In this document: positions 26,511 to 35,486 of the stretch, one piece after another
Position numbering within the stretch: the first letter of the stretch is position 1
How the letters are laid out: the number at the start of each line of letters is the position of its first letter
Assembly: GCF_923081025.1 (NCBI RefSeq)
Contig: NZ_CAKLPZ010000001.1
Span: 1,302,001 to 1,366,000 of the forward strand
Length of the DNA: 64,000 bases
Direction: 5' to 3'
Origin: Neolewinella maritima
GTDB taxonomy: Bacteria > Bacteroidota > Bacteroidia > Chitinophagales > Saprospiraceae
Program-made: the position numbers and the translations under genes
Notes under the pieces: generated by a model
Seen by the model: only the letters and a program-made list of their open reading frames with translations
The model's database searches: none
Told to the model about the DNA's origin: nothing

Positions 26511-27526
26511 TACCGTTTTTGTTCCCAGGCCCAGGCGGTGCGCATGATGTCGTCTACCCCGTACTGGGGTTGCCAGCCGAGCTCGCGACTGGCCTTGCTA
26601 CGGTCGGCGTATACGGCGACCACGTCGCCGGGCCGGCGGGGGCCCCGCTCGTAGTTCAGCGACTGACCGGCTACGCGCTCGAAGGCTTCGATCGCCTCCA
26701 GTACGGTGAGCCCCTCGCCGATACCGAGGTTGAACAGCGCAGGGTTTTCCGAGGCCTTGCCTTCGATCAGGTACTGCAGGGCCAGGGTGTGCGCGTGGGC
26801 CAGGTCCGCCACGTGGATGTAATCGCGTACGCAACTACCGTCGCGGGTAGGGTAGTCGGTGCCGAATACGGTCATGCGTTCGCGCTTACCGGCACCGACC
26901 TCGGTAATTACGGGCACTAGATTACTGGCTGCGTTGGAGGCATCTTCGCCGATCTTGCCACTGGGATGGGCACCGGCGGGGTTGAAGTAGCGGAGTAGGA
27001 TAGCGGCGAAGTCAGGATGCGCCGCACAGTAGTCGTACAGCATATCCTCACCCATCTGCTTGGTGCGGGCGTAGGGGCTTTCGGCTTCCTTGCGCGGCGT
27101 TTGTTCAGTGACGGGCAGCTCGTCGGCATTGCCGTATACCGAGCAGCTGGAGGAAAAGACCAGGTTGCTGCTTCCCTGCGACTGGAGACCGTCGATAACG
27201 TTGAGCAGGCTGTTCAGGTTATTGCGGAAGTAGGCTAGTGGCTGCTTTACACTCTCGCCGACGGACTTATGGGCTGCAAAGTGAATGGCACCGTCGAAGG
27301 CCGTGTCTTCGAATAGTCTGGCGGTAGCTACGGGATCGGCTAGATCGATCGTGTGGTTCACGACCCGTACGCCGGTGATCGCCTCGATGCCGTCTAGTAC
27401 GCTAGCCTTGCTGTTCTGGTAGTTGTCGGCACTCACCACTTCGAAGCCGTTCTCGATGAGGTCCACGACGGTATGGCTGCCGATGTAGCCGGTTCCGCCA
27501 GTCACTAGTATTTTTCCGTTAGCCAT
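26510..27526 (-). CDS. galE: UDP-glucose 4-epimerase
   Basis: The 338-residue extended SDR has the NAD motif GGTGYIGSH, the catalytic YARTK (S/Y-x3-K) and the FSSSCSVYG segment. GalE interconverts UDP-glucose and UDP-galactose for polysaccharide synthesis. The family length fits. The ATG lies 10 nt after the MutS-like stop, consistent with an operon of MutS-like, galE, MBL and OstA-like. Confidence 0.95.
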   Translation of the reverse strand: MANGKILVTGGTGYIGSHTVVDLIENGFEVVSADNYQNSKASVLDGIEAITGVRVVNHTIDLADPVATARLFEDTAFDGAIHFAAHKSVGESVKQPLAYFRNNLNSLLNVIDGLQSQGSSNLVFSSSCSVYGNADELPVTEQTPRKEAESPYARTKQMGEDMLYDYCAAHPDFAAILLRYFNPAGAHPSGKIGEDASNAASNLVPVITEVGAGKRERMTVFGTDYPTRDGSCVRDYIHVADLAHAHTLALQYLIEGKASENPALFNLGIGEGLTVLEAIEAFERVAGQSLNYERGPRRPGDVVAVYADRSKASRELGWQPQYGVDDIMRTAWAWEQKR

Positions 27527-27535
27527 AGTAGGGTA

Positions 27536-29308
27536 TTAATCGTGGGTGAGTGAAATGTCGGCGGGGTCTATCTCGATGCCCATCCGGGCCATCAGTGCCG
27601 TGGCGTTGAAGCTCTGGCTCACGCCCCGGTGGAGTTTGTAGTCGAACACTAATTGGCCGTCATTGGTCTGTACTTCCATCGCGTAGTTTTCCACTCTACT
27701 GTGGGGCTCGTCCTCCAGCGCGGCAAGCTCCAGGTCGTGCGTAGCGATGATGCCGGCCCCCCGTTCGCGGATGAGCTGGCGGATCAGGGCCCGGGCCCCG
27801 GTATGCCGGTCGCGGCTGTTAGTACCCTTCAGGATCTCGTCGAGGAGAAAAAACACTTCCTGATCAGGATCCTGTACCGCTTCAATCACGGCCTTCAGCC
27901 GCTTCAGTTCGGCGAAGAAACTAGAGGTGTTCTCGCTCAGATCGTCCTGCGTTCGCATGGAGGTCCACACCTGTAGGGCGGCGGTGCGCAGGTGCAGTGC
28001 ACAGACCGGTCCACCCGCACGGGTCAGTACCAGGTTAATGCCCACCGTGCGCAGCCAGGTAGATTTACCGGCCATGTTGCTACCGGTGACCAGGTGGATG
28101 TGCCCGTCGGTAGACATGTGCAGGTCGTTAGTTACCCGGCCCTCGGGGGAGAGTAGGGGGTGACCCAGTCCCCGTCCGTCTAGCACGCGCTCGTCCGTGA
28201 GCTCTGCCTCCGTCCAGTCCGGGTGGTTGTACCGCAGGGTAGCCCAGGATACGCGGGCGTCGACCTCGGCGAGCTCTTCCAACCACTGGGCCAACTGGTC
28301 GCGGTGCGCGCTACGCCAGCGGTCTAGCCGTGCCAACCACTGAATGCTCCACAGACCGGTGATCTCCAGGATGAAGACAAATGGATTGTTGCGAACGTCC
28401 AGTTGGGTGATGGCGTAGGATAGTTTACCGATCGGTCCGGCCGCATCGAGGCTACGGTCGGGCTGCCCCTCGATGTGTAAGAACAGTTGCTGGTACCTGG
28501 CCAGCATGGCACCGGCCTGCTGGGTGTATCCGTGCTCCACGGCAGCGGCCTCGCCGAAGCGCCGCAGAAGAATGAAGGCCGGAACGAAGCAGAGCAGGCC
28601 AAGTTGCCAGGGTTGTTGTGTGAAGCACCACCAGAGCCCGAGCACAGCTAGCACGGGAGCGAGCCACCGCATCGCAAGCGGGAAAGCGCCTACGATGACG
28701 GGTGGACGCTCCACCCACTCCAGTAAGCGTCGCGAAGTATGGATGTCATCCTGAAGCGGGGCTCCCAGCGCGCGAAACTCGACGCACCAGTCCATACGGG
28801 TGGCCAGGGTCTGACCGGCCTGCCGCCGCTGCCGCGCTACCGCTACCGGGGCCGGATGCAGCAACTCACCGGCAAGCCGCTCCGCCCCGATGGCCGTTAC
28901 GGTACGGTTGATAAACTGATAGAGGGAGTGCGGACCGAACAGGTCTAGGTCCACAGCGTAGGGATGATCGGCACTGCGGTACGCCCGCCCGTCGGCAAAG
29001 TGGGCAAAGCGGTGGTCGAGCGCCAGCAATTCCCCTTCGGCCAGTTCATGCCGCACGCGTGCGTGGGCTGCCTGCCCTCCGATGCGCAGGTGCCAGCGAA
29101 CGGACAGACTCAGTAGGGGTAATCCCACCACCAGCGCCAGTACGCCGATATAGAGGGCCGTAGAAAAGCTAAGGATCAGCGCTCCGATAAACACGAAGAA
29201 GCCGATCAGGCGGGCGATGGCCAGCCGGTCGTACCGCTGCTGCAGGGTAGCGGCACGGCGGGCGGCGGCTACGGATAGCTCGGTGTAGTAAGTTCGGGCG
29301 GCGGACAC
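27536..29308 (-). CDS. MutS-related ATPase with membrane-spanning N-terminus
   Basis: The C-terminal half is a MutS family ATPase with Walker A TGSNMAGKSTWLRT and Walker B FFLLDEILKGTNSRDRHTGA. Before it are a membrane pair (FVFIGALILSFSTALYIGVLALVVGLPLLSL, about residues 35-65) and a second hydrophobic pair at about 205-245, then helical lever-like regions. It lacks the mismatch-recognition domain of MutS. This form is frequent in Bacteroidota and its role is not known; mismatch repair is doubtful given the membrane anchors. It is first in the galE operon. Confidence 0.88.
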   Translation of the reverse strand: MSAARTYYTELSVAAARRAATLQQRYDRLAIARLIGFFVFIGALILSFSTALYIGVLALVVGLPLLSLSVRWHLRIGGQAAHARVRHELAEGELLALDHRFAHFADGRAYRSADHPYAVDLDLFGPHSLYQFINRTVTAIGAERLAGELLHPAPVAVARQRRQAGQTLATRMDWCVEFRALGAPLQDDIHTSRRLLEWVERPPVIVGAFPLAMRWLAPVLAVLGLWWCFTQQPWQLGLLCFVPAFILLRRFGEAAAVEHGYTQQAGAMLARYQQLFLHIEGQPDRSLDAAGPIGKLSYAITQLDVRNNPFVFILEITGLWSIQWLARLDRWRSAHRDQLAQWLEELAEVDARVSWATLRYNHPDWTEAELTDERVLDGRGLGHPLLSPEGRVTNDLHMSTDGHIHLVTGSNMAGKSTWLRTVGINLVLTRAGGPVCALHLRTAALQVWTSMRTQDDLSENTSSFFAELKRLKAVIEAVQDPDQEVFFLLDEILKGTNSRDRHTGARALIRQLIRERGAGIIATHDLELAALEDEPHSRVENYAMEVQTNDGQLVFDYKLHRGVSQSFNATALMARMGIEIDPADISLTHD

Positions 29309-29381
29309 ATAGCAAAGATGCGAAGAAGCCGGTAAAGGAGGGCGCGTTGTACTTTGGACCCTCTATCCGCTAAAGCCACCC

Positions 29382-30434
29382 TTGTTGACCCCACTTGTCC
29401 AGCTTGCTACCCCATTCAGTACCGGTACCGGTCTGTATCTGGCAGACCACCAGCTGGTGATCACCAACGAGCACGTCGTGCGCAGTAATAGTACCGTAGT
29501 GGTAGAAGTGGATGCCTATTCCGAGCAACTTGCCGAAGTGGTCTACCTGGATGCCTATTACGATCTGGCTTTTCTGCGGCCACGCGTAGCGCTGGAGGTC
29601 ACATCGCTAGCCTGGACCAGCACGCCCCCGCAGATTGGGGATGCGGTCACTTCACTGGCTCAGTATATGGGGGAGCCCCTGCGAGAACTATCGGGGGAGC
29701 TGCTGGACGATAAGCTGATGCACCACGGGATCCAGTACCTGCTCCACACGGCCCGGGAGGGGGATACGGTAGTTGGCGGGGCGCTCCTTGACGCGGAGGG
29801 AGCGCTGGCGGGTATCAATATGATGAATGTACGTGGCTCCAGCACCGAATCACTGGCCCTGCCTACACAAACGCTTGAGCAAATCCTCGCTGCATTCGGC
29901 CGTGGAGAAGGCAAGCCTGCCGCGCGGTGTTTTCACTGTCGGGAGATCACCTTCGAGCTAGCCGCTAACCCCAAGGGCTTCTGCCCGAATTGCGGACAAC
30001 CACTCGTGCTTCCCTCCCTGATTGAAGAAGTTACGCCTATCGGTGTAGAGGCTACGGTAGAGGAAATTCTAGTTGCTGCAGGACATGATCCCCGGCTGGC
30101 CCGTAGGGGACCGAACCTCTGGCGGATCCGCCAGGGCAGTGCCACCATCCAGGTGACCTACCACGAAGACAGCGGGCTCATCACCGGCGATGCTTACCTC
30201 TGTCGGCTCCCCGAGCTACCCAGTCCGGACCTGTTCGCCTTCCTGTTGCGGGAGAACGACCGGCTGCGGCAGCTTACCTTCTCGACCTACGGTAGGGACA
30301 TCATTCTGTCCCTGCTCATCTACGATCGCTACCTTTCGCTGGCTACCGCGCTTCCCCGCTTCGAGGAGCTGTTCGAACAGGCCGATGCGTACGATGACGT
30401 ACTAGTAGAAACGTACGGAGCGCTCTGGCGCTAG
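29382..30434 (+). CDS. Trypsin-fold pseudo-protease with zinc ribbon and C-terminal helical domain
   Basis: The first 165 residues resemble an S1C trypsin-fold domain: TNEHVV places His31 and DLAFL Asp61 of the catalytic triad. Where the active-site Ser would be (GNSGGPLL) the sequence reads DTVVGGALL, with Val131 in place of Ser. A zinc ribbon follows with CFHC (183-186) and CPNC (201-204), then a helical C-terminal domain (about 215-350) that resembles YbjN-type chaperone-like domains. There is no signal peptide, so it is probably cytoplasmic. It may be a protein-binding adaptor and not an enzyme. Start is TTG 29382. The stop lies 1 nt from the convergent PspA-like gene. Confidence 0.65.
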   Translation: MLTPLVQLATPFSTGTGLYLADHQLVITNEHVVRSNSTVVVEVDAYSEQLAEVVYLDAYYDLAFLRPRVALEVTSLAWTSTPPQIGDAVTSLAQYMGEPLRELSGELLDDKLMHHGIQYLLHTAREGDTVVGGALLDAEGALAGINMMNVRGSSTESLALPTQTLEQILAAFGRGEGKPAARCFHCREITFELAANPKGFCPNCGQPLVLPSLIEEVTPIGVEATVEEILVAAGHDPRLARRGPNLWRIRQGSATIQVTYHEDSGLITGDAYLCRLPELPSPDLFAFLLRENDRLRQLTFSTYGRDIILSLLIYDRYLSLATALPRFEELFEQADAYDDVLVETYGALWR

Positions 30435-30435
30435 C

Positions 30436-31470
30436 CTACTGGAAGAATTGGTCGTAGCTGCCACTATCGGAGCGGCCCTGCGGTTTAGCCTCCGGACGGG
30501 GGATTTCGTCTAGGTCGAGGGTGGATTCCTGGCTTGCCTTCCGATCGTCCAGATCGAACTCGATATGTCCTTCGCTCAGGAGCAGCTCGCTTTTTTTCTC
30601 CCACTCCTCCAGCATACGGAGCCCTTCGTCGGCAAATACGCCGTTCTGCAGGTCTACACTAGCCAGAAAATCGCTGCTCAGCTCCATCATCCGCTCCATT
30701 TCTCCCACCTTGGTGGCCACGTCTTCGGCGATGGCCTCCATGGCCTGATCGAAGAGGGCACGCTGGTCGGGGTCACCATTGATCACGCTCATGGCAGATT
30801 TCATCGCACCGTGGCTGGCGCGGATGGCCTTGCGCTCCTGAATGCGTAGGTCGACCTGATCTCGGGTATCTTCCAGCAGCACCTCGCTGTTCTGGTGCAT
30901 CCGGTTTAGCACGCGGTTGAGTACCTCCATTTTAGTGAGTAGCACCTGGTACTTCTGATTGCTCTCCCGTAGGCGGGCAGCGCGGCGGCTGCTCAGGATC
31001 ATCTGCTGGTTCTTACCCTTTTCCTTGGCCAGGGCGGCAAGCTTGAGCTGCTTTTTGACCTCCGTTTCGTTGGTTTCCATTAGGGTAGACAGGTGGCGCA
31101 TCTGTCCACGGATCTTACCGATCTGCTTGCGCATTTCCTGCAGGTTGCCTTCCAGTTCTTCCACGTAGGACTTCAGGATACCGATGGGGTCGATATTGAC
31201 GAACAAGCCGGTGACCTTACGCATCCCGGACTTATACATATAGCTCAGTAGCGTACGGGTGCGCGGATCCACGATGGCGAACAGTACGGTCAGCAGCGCA
31301 ACGGCAGCTACCACCAGTCCGAGGGTGGTAGACAGGAAGGGCAGGATGAAGCCGGCGAAGGTGGTGAACAGAAATCCGAGCCCGGCCAGAATGGCCACCA
31401 GGAAGATCAGTCCCGTGACCCCCTCGGGGCGTTGCCAGAATGACTTTGTCGGGGAGGCCGGTGGCATCAT
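30436..31470 (-). CDS. Membrane-anchored PspA-like coiled-coil protein
   Basis: Two adjacent membrane helices (about residues 17-65) precede a long coiled coil. From IDPIGILKSYVEELEGNLQEM, the order of charged heptads, the LAALAKEKGK basic kink and a central VLNRVLNRMHQNSEVLL helix recall PspA/IM30 (ESCRT-III-like) proteins, followed by a variable acidic tail ending SYDQFFQ. PspA is usually peripheral, so an N-terminal membrane hairpin is unusual. No family name is certain. Its partner is likely the 173-residue coiled-coil protein encoded 15 nt upstream, and the YkvA gene is probably in the same operon. Confidence 0.55.
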   Translation of the reverse strand: MMPPASPTKSFWQRPEGVTGLIFLVAILAGLGFLFTTFAGFILPFLSTTLGLVVAAVALLTVLFAIVDPRTRTLLSYMYKSGMRKVTGLFVNIDPIGILKSYVEELEGNLQEMRKQIGKIRGQMRHLSTLMETNETEVKKQLKLAALAKEKGKNQQMILSSRRAARLRESNQKYQVLLTKMEVLNRVLNRMHQNSEVLLEDTRDQVDLRIQERKAIRASHGAMKSAMSVINGDPDQRALFDQAMEAIAEDVATKVGEMERMMELSSDFLASVDLQNGVFADEGLRMLEEWEKKSELLLSEGHIEFDLDDRKASQESTLDLDEIPRPEAKPQGRSDSGSYDQFFQ

Positions 31471-31485
31471 TGGAGGTATAGGGCG

Positions 31486-32007
31486 TTAAGACAAGACACG
31501 CTGGATATCAGCTATGTCTTGATTGATGGTATTGGTAATAACCTCCAGTGCTGCTTCGAAGCCCTGCTGGTTTTCCTCGGCCTTGGAGCGGGCGGAGGCG
31601 ATCTGAGAATCGGCCGATTCGATCTGTTCGGTGGCTACACGGATCTGCTCCTGCAATTGCTCGATTTTGGTTTCCCAATTCGCGATCTTCTTCTTGAGCT
31701 CGCTGGTCTGTTTGGCCTTACCTTCTACGTTGTCGACCAAGTGCTTTTCGAGACTCCGCATGAACTGCGCCTGCTCGTCCTGCAGCACCTCCGTATAGTA
31801 GTTGGCGGTCTTGATGAGCTTCTCCTTGGTCAGTCCCACGGAGGAACCGGTGATGTAGGCCGAGTTGATGGCCGTATCCTGATCCATTCCGATCTCCGTA
31901 AGCCGACCGACCGACTGTTTCCACTCCAGGTAATCAAACCCATCGAGGTTTTTCTTCTCGAGGGCTTTCATGAGGGCGGTGGCAAAGCGGTTGTTGGTGC
32001 CGGACAT
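31486..32007 (-). CDS. Cytoplasmic coiled-coil protein, unknown family
   Basis: The first 65 residues are helical (ALMKALEKKNLDGFDYLEWKQSVGRL, then a TEIGMDQDTAINSAY bundle), and residues about 75-160 form a continuous coiled coil (SELKKKIANWETKIEQLQEQIRVATEQIESADSQIASA). I do not recognise the family. There is no signal peptide or membrane helix. It is read in the same direction as, and 15 nt before, the PspA-like gene, so the two may form a complex. The start ATG at 32007 is clear. Confidence 0.6.
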   Translation of the reverse strand: MSGTNNRFATALMKALEKKNLDGFDYLEWKQSVGRLTEIGMDQDTAINSAYITGSSVGLTKEKLIKTANYYTEVLQDEQAQFMRSLEKHLVDNVEGKAKQTSELKKKIANWETKIEQLQEQIRVATEQIESADSQIASARSKAEENQQGFEAALEVITNTINQDIADIQRVLS

Positions 32008-32060
32008 CGGGGGTATTTTATGGAAGACAAAGGTAAGGGGTGCGTGGTTGGGGGAGCCAC

Positions 32061-32420
32061 CTAGCTAAGCTCTTCATCTACCGTATCGGCCACGCCCATC
32101 GCCTCACCCTCGGGGAACCAGGCGGCAAGTCGGGTACGCGCCTGCTGCCGTACGTCTCCGTTGATGTAGGCCGCTACTATAGCCAGACTCGTACCCAGCA
32201 CGGCGATGTCGTCCGTATACCCAAGCACGGGCGTCAGATCGGGTAGTGCATCGAGCGGCATCAGGAGGTAGCCCAGCGCGCCGAGGATGGTCCGCTTGGC
32301 CCAGGCGGGGGTATCCTTGCGCTGGTAGGCGTAGTAGAGTAGCAGGGCCGTATAGGCGGTACGGCTTCCGATGGCTTTGGCCAGTTTGGCGAGACGACGT
32401 AGTAATTTAGGATAGCGCAC
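32061..32420 (-). CDS. YkvA family (DUF1232) membrane protein
   Basis: The 119-residue protein has the DUF1232 signature WAKRTILGALGYLLMPLDALPDLTPVLGYTDD, with two membrane segments. The start is GTG at 32420. The family is widespread and its function is unknown. It is probably first in an operon with the two coiled-coil genes and is divergent from the HD-PycTM gene. Confidence 0.88.
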   Translation of the reverse strand: MRYPKLLRRLAKLAKAIGSRTAYTALLLYYAYQRKDTPAWAKRTILGALGYLLMPLDALPDLTPVLGYTDDIAVLGTSLAIVAAYINGDVRQQARTRLAAWFPEGEAMGVADTVDEELS

Positions 32421-32550
32421 GGGAGGACGATCGTTATATTACTCACCAAAACGCACCAAAAGCAGACTTGGTTAAGTTTACTCTACGAACGTGCCAGACG
32501 GACAGCATGCGTACTAGCCCCGCCCCTGACCGTCAGGCCACGATAATCCC

Positions 32551-33837
32551 ATGGAAGTAAACACCCTACACCGACCGGTCGACCTTTTGAAAGACGTAGA
32601 ATCGTACGTGGAAGACCATATCCGCCGCACCATCGGCCCGGACTACGTCTACCACAATTTTCAGCATACCCTAGCCGTAGTCGAAGCCGCCAACGAACTG
32701 GCCAGTCACTACGAGCTTACCGAACAGGAACTACTCACGCTTCGCTTTGCCGCCTGGTTTCACGATACGGGCTACACCGAGGGCTGGCAGGACCACGAGG
32801 AGCGCAGCGCCGATTACGCCGAGGCGTTCCTGCGCGAGCAGGGCCGGCAAAGCCAGACCCTGGTGCAGGCCGTTCGGGCAGCTATCCTTGCTACCCGCGT
32901 ACCCCAGGAGCCGCGGACGCTGGTGCAGGAGATCCTAGCGGATGCCGACCTGAGCCACCTGGGCGAATGGAGCTACTGGGACCGCTGCGGCCGCGTGCGG
33001 CAGGAGTTTGCGCTGACCCGTCAGATCGTGATGTCTGACCAGCAGTGGGTCGACTTCGAGCTGGCCTTCCTCCTGGATCACGAGTACCATACCGAAGCGG
33101 CGCGTGAGCTCTACAGCAAGCAAAAGGAGCGGCACGTCAAGGAATTGTACCGACGTAAGAAAGCCCTCTACCCCGATCCCACCCCGACGAACCTAGCGGA
33201 ACTCGAGCGCGGTCAGCCCCACCGTAAGGTCACTAAAAAGCGCAGCAAGACCGAGCCGAACAAGCCGGGCCGCGGCGTGGAGACCATGTACCGCGCTACC
33301 TACAGGTCACAGGTCAATCTCAGTAGCATGGCCGATAGCAAGGCCAATATCATGCTCTCGGTCAATGCCATCATCCTGAGTATCTCGGCAGCTAACCTAT
33401 TTCCTAAACTGGATACCAACCCGCATTTGACGGTCCCTACCATCATCCTGATGGGGGTGTGCCTGTCGTCGCTATTCTTCGCCATCCAGGCCACGCGGCC
33501 CAAGGTCACGGAGGGCAAGAGTAGTATGGAAGATATCAAGGCCAAACGAAGCAACCTACTCTTCTTCGGCAACTTCTACAATATGACGCTGGAGGAGTAC
33601 GAGTACGGCATGTCGGAAATGCTGCAGGACGAAGACTTTCTGTACGCGACCATGTCCCGCGACCTATACTACCTGGGGGTGGTGCTGGCCAAGAAGTATG
33701 CCTACCTGCGTGTCTGCTACAGCGTATTTCTGTACGGCTTTATCACGGCGGTACTGGCATTCATCGGCGCGGCCGTTTACTACAATATGCAGGCTACCGA
33801 CACTGTGCCGGCCGGTAGTTCACTCTTCGGCCTCTAG
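32551..33837 (+). CDS. HD domain fused to PycTM (Pycsar-type effector) domain
   Basis: Residues about 15-200 are an HD phosphohydrolase with metal ligands in YHNFQHTLAVV, AAWFHDTGY (His71-Asp72) and DADLSH. A basic linker follows (about 210-245). Residues about 250-415 hold the PycTM domain: MADSKANIMLSVNAIILS (the ADSKA motif) in helix 1, a second helix at about 293-313 and a third near 390-412. PycTM proteins are membrane effectors of Pycsar cyclic pyrimidine anti-phage systems. The HD fusion suggests the same protein can degrade a nucleotide signal. No adjacent cyclase gene is found. Confidence 0.8.
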   Translation: MEVNTLHRPVDLLKDVESYVEDHIRRTIGPDYVYHNFQHTLAVVEAANELASHYELTEQELLTLRFAAWFHDTGYTEGWQDHEERSADYAEAFLREQGRQSQTLVQAVRAAILATRVPQEPRTLVQEILADADLSHLGEWSYWDRCGRVRQEFALTRQIVMSDQQWVDFELAFLLDHEYHTEAARELYSKQKERHVKELYRRKKALYPDPTPTNLAELERGQPHRKVTKKRSKTEPNKPGRGVETMYRATYRSQVNLSSMADSKANIMLSVNAIILSISAANLFPKLDTNPHLTVPTIILMGVCLSSLFFAIQATRPKVTEGKSSMEDIKAKRSNLLFFGNFYNMTLEEYEYGMSEMLQDEDFLYATMSRDLYYLGVVLAKKYAYLRVCYSVFLYGFITAVLAFIGAAVYYNMQATDTVPAGSSLFGL

Positions 33838-35432
33838 GGACGTACGTCCACCTCGATACGCTTGTCCTGGTTAGCAAGTTGCCAGGCGTTGTAGAATACC
33901 AGCTGACCGATACGGACCATCTTTTCGAAGTTGATCTTGTCGACCGTGTCGGTGTCCCGGTGGTAATCCGCGTGACTGCCGTTGAAGAAAAAGATGCTTG
34001 GAATACCGTTGCGCGCGAAATTGTAGTGGTCGGAACGGTAGTAATAGCGATTCGGATCGCTCTCCATATTGTAGGTGTAGTCGAGTTCGAGCTGGGTAAA
34101 ATCGCGATTGACCGTCTCGTTGATCTGGTGAAGCTCGCTACTCAGCCGGTCGCTACCGATGACGTAGATGTAGTAGGGGTCACCGGCGTGCTTCTCATCT
34201 ACCCGGCCGACCATATCAACGTTGATGTCGGCGATGGTCTGTTCCAGCGGGAACACCGGATGGGTCGCATAGTACTCAGATCCCAGAAGCCCCTTTTCTT
34301 CGCCGCTCACCCAGAGGAAGAGCACACTGCGACGGGGCCCCAGTCCCTGATCCTTGGCCAGCACGAACGCCTGCGCCACCTCCAGTACGGTACTAGTGCC
34401 GGATCCGTTGTCGTCCGCCCCGTTGAAGATCGCCTCCCCGCGCTTACCCAGATGATCGTAGTGTGCACTCACTACCAGAACTTCCTCCTTTAGCAAAGAG
34501 TCCGTCCCCTCCAGGTAGCCCAGCACGTTCTCGCCGATCAGTTCGGAGACCGCCTTGCGTTGCGTGAGCTGTAGATCAGTGGCTACGGTGACGGGGCGCA
34601 GCTTGCCGGACTTCTCGATGCGCCGGCGGGCCTTTACTACCTTCTTGTTTTTCTTGCCGACCAGGGTGCGTGCCAGGTCCGGCGTGATGTATACCGCATT
34701 GGCGAAACTGCGCTCGGCTTCGGTCTGCTCTACCATGCGCAAGCGGCCATCCAGTACTTCCTTGCGGATGTCCTGTACATTTCTGCGGAAGGCAGGGTCG
34801 ATGATCAGCACAGTCTCTACGCCCTGGGCTTTGGCCAGTTCGAGTTTGCGCCCGTCGTTGAGGCTCCAGTCGCTGGGGTCCTTCGTACCGGTAAGCAGAA
34901 AGTTCCCCTTACGGGTGCGCGGCTCGCCGGCCAAAATAAGGATCGTCTTACCGGCTACGTCGTGGTCGCGGTAGTCACTGTAGGTATCCGTATCGATCCC
35001 GTACCCTAGGAAGGTGATCTCTTCAATATCGATCGCGTCGCGGCTGGTGTTGGTGCCGGGAGACGCATAATAGTCCCAGAGGTGTCGCAGTTCGGTGCCA
35101 TTGTGAACTAGTCGGATAGCTTCCCAGGCCTGACGGCTAAACTTGATGGACTGGAAGTAGCTGCTATCTGGGCCTATAGCGGGCAGGCTAAGGTCCTCGA
35201 GCTGTGCGCGTAGGTAGTTTGCGGCGCGCTTTTGACCGGGCTGACCGGTCTCTCGCCCCTCCATCGCATCATCAGCCAGTGTAGTGAGGTGCTTGCGAAG
35301 GTCTTCTACATTGATAGTCGCGGCGAGCACACGTGCTTCGGCATCCGTGGTGGGTAGAGCTGCGCGCTGGGCGGTCAATAGGGTAGTGGCGCAGACGAGG
35401 GCGGTCAGCGACAGGCAAATACGAATCATCAT
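33834..35432 (-). CDS. Secreted M28 family metallopeptidase with PA domain
   Basis: The 532-residue protein has a signal peptide ending LLTAQ. A PA-type insert lies at about residues 145-240 (GYGIDTDTYSDY, GVETVLIIDP). The two-zinc M28 site is complete: VSAHYDHLG (His, Asp), NGADDNGSG (Asp), SGEEKGLLGSEYY (Glu), INVDMVGR (Asp) and GSHADYHRDTDT (His). M28 enzymes are aminopeptidases or related hydrolases; here it is probably periplasmic. It overlaps the convergent HD-PycTM stop by 4 nt. It ends well and no degradation is seen. Confidence 0.92.
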   Translation of the reverse strand: MMIRICLSLTALVCATTLLTAQRAALPTTDAEARVLAATINVEDLRKHLTTLADDAMEGRETGQPGQKRAANYLRAQLEDLSLPAIGPDSSYFQSIKFSRQAWEAIRLVHNGTELRHLWDYYASPGTNTSRDAIDIEEITFLGYGIDTDTYSDYRDHDVAGKTILILAGEPRTRKGNFLLTGTKDPSDWSLNDGRKLELAKAQGVETVLIIDPAFRRNVQDIRKEVLDGRLRMVEQTEAERSFANAVYITPDLARTLVGKKNKKVVKARRRIEKSGKLRPVTVATDLQLTQRKAVSELIGENVLGYLEGTDSLLKEEVLVVSAHYDHLGKRGEAIFNGADDNGSGTSTVLEVAQAFVLAKDQGLGPRRSVLFLWVSGEEKGLLGSEYYATHPVFPLEQTIADINVDMVGRVDEKHAGDPYYIYVIGSDRLSSELHQINETVNRDFTQLELDYTYNMESDPNRYYYRSDHYNFARNGIPSIFFFNGSHADYHRDTDTVDKINFEKMVRIGQLVFYNAWQLANQDKRIEVDVRP

Positions 35433-35486
35433 AGCGGCTAAACGCGAAGAGCGGGTAGATGGATGCAGGCCGGCGAAATCCCCGGT

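Noticed and set aside
32551-33837. A complete Pycsar defence system
   Set aside because: The effector-type domain is present but there is no cyclase gene beside it; the neighbours are a peptidase and YkvA.
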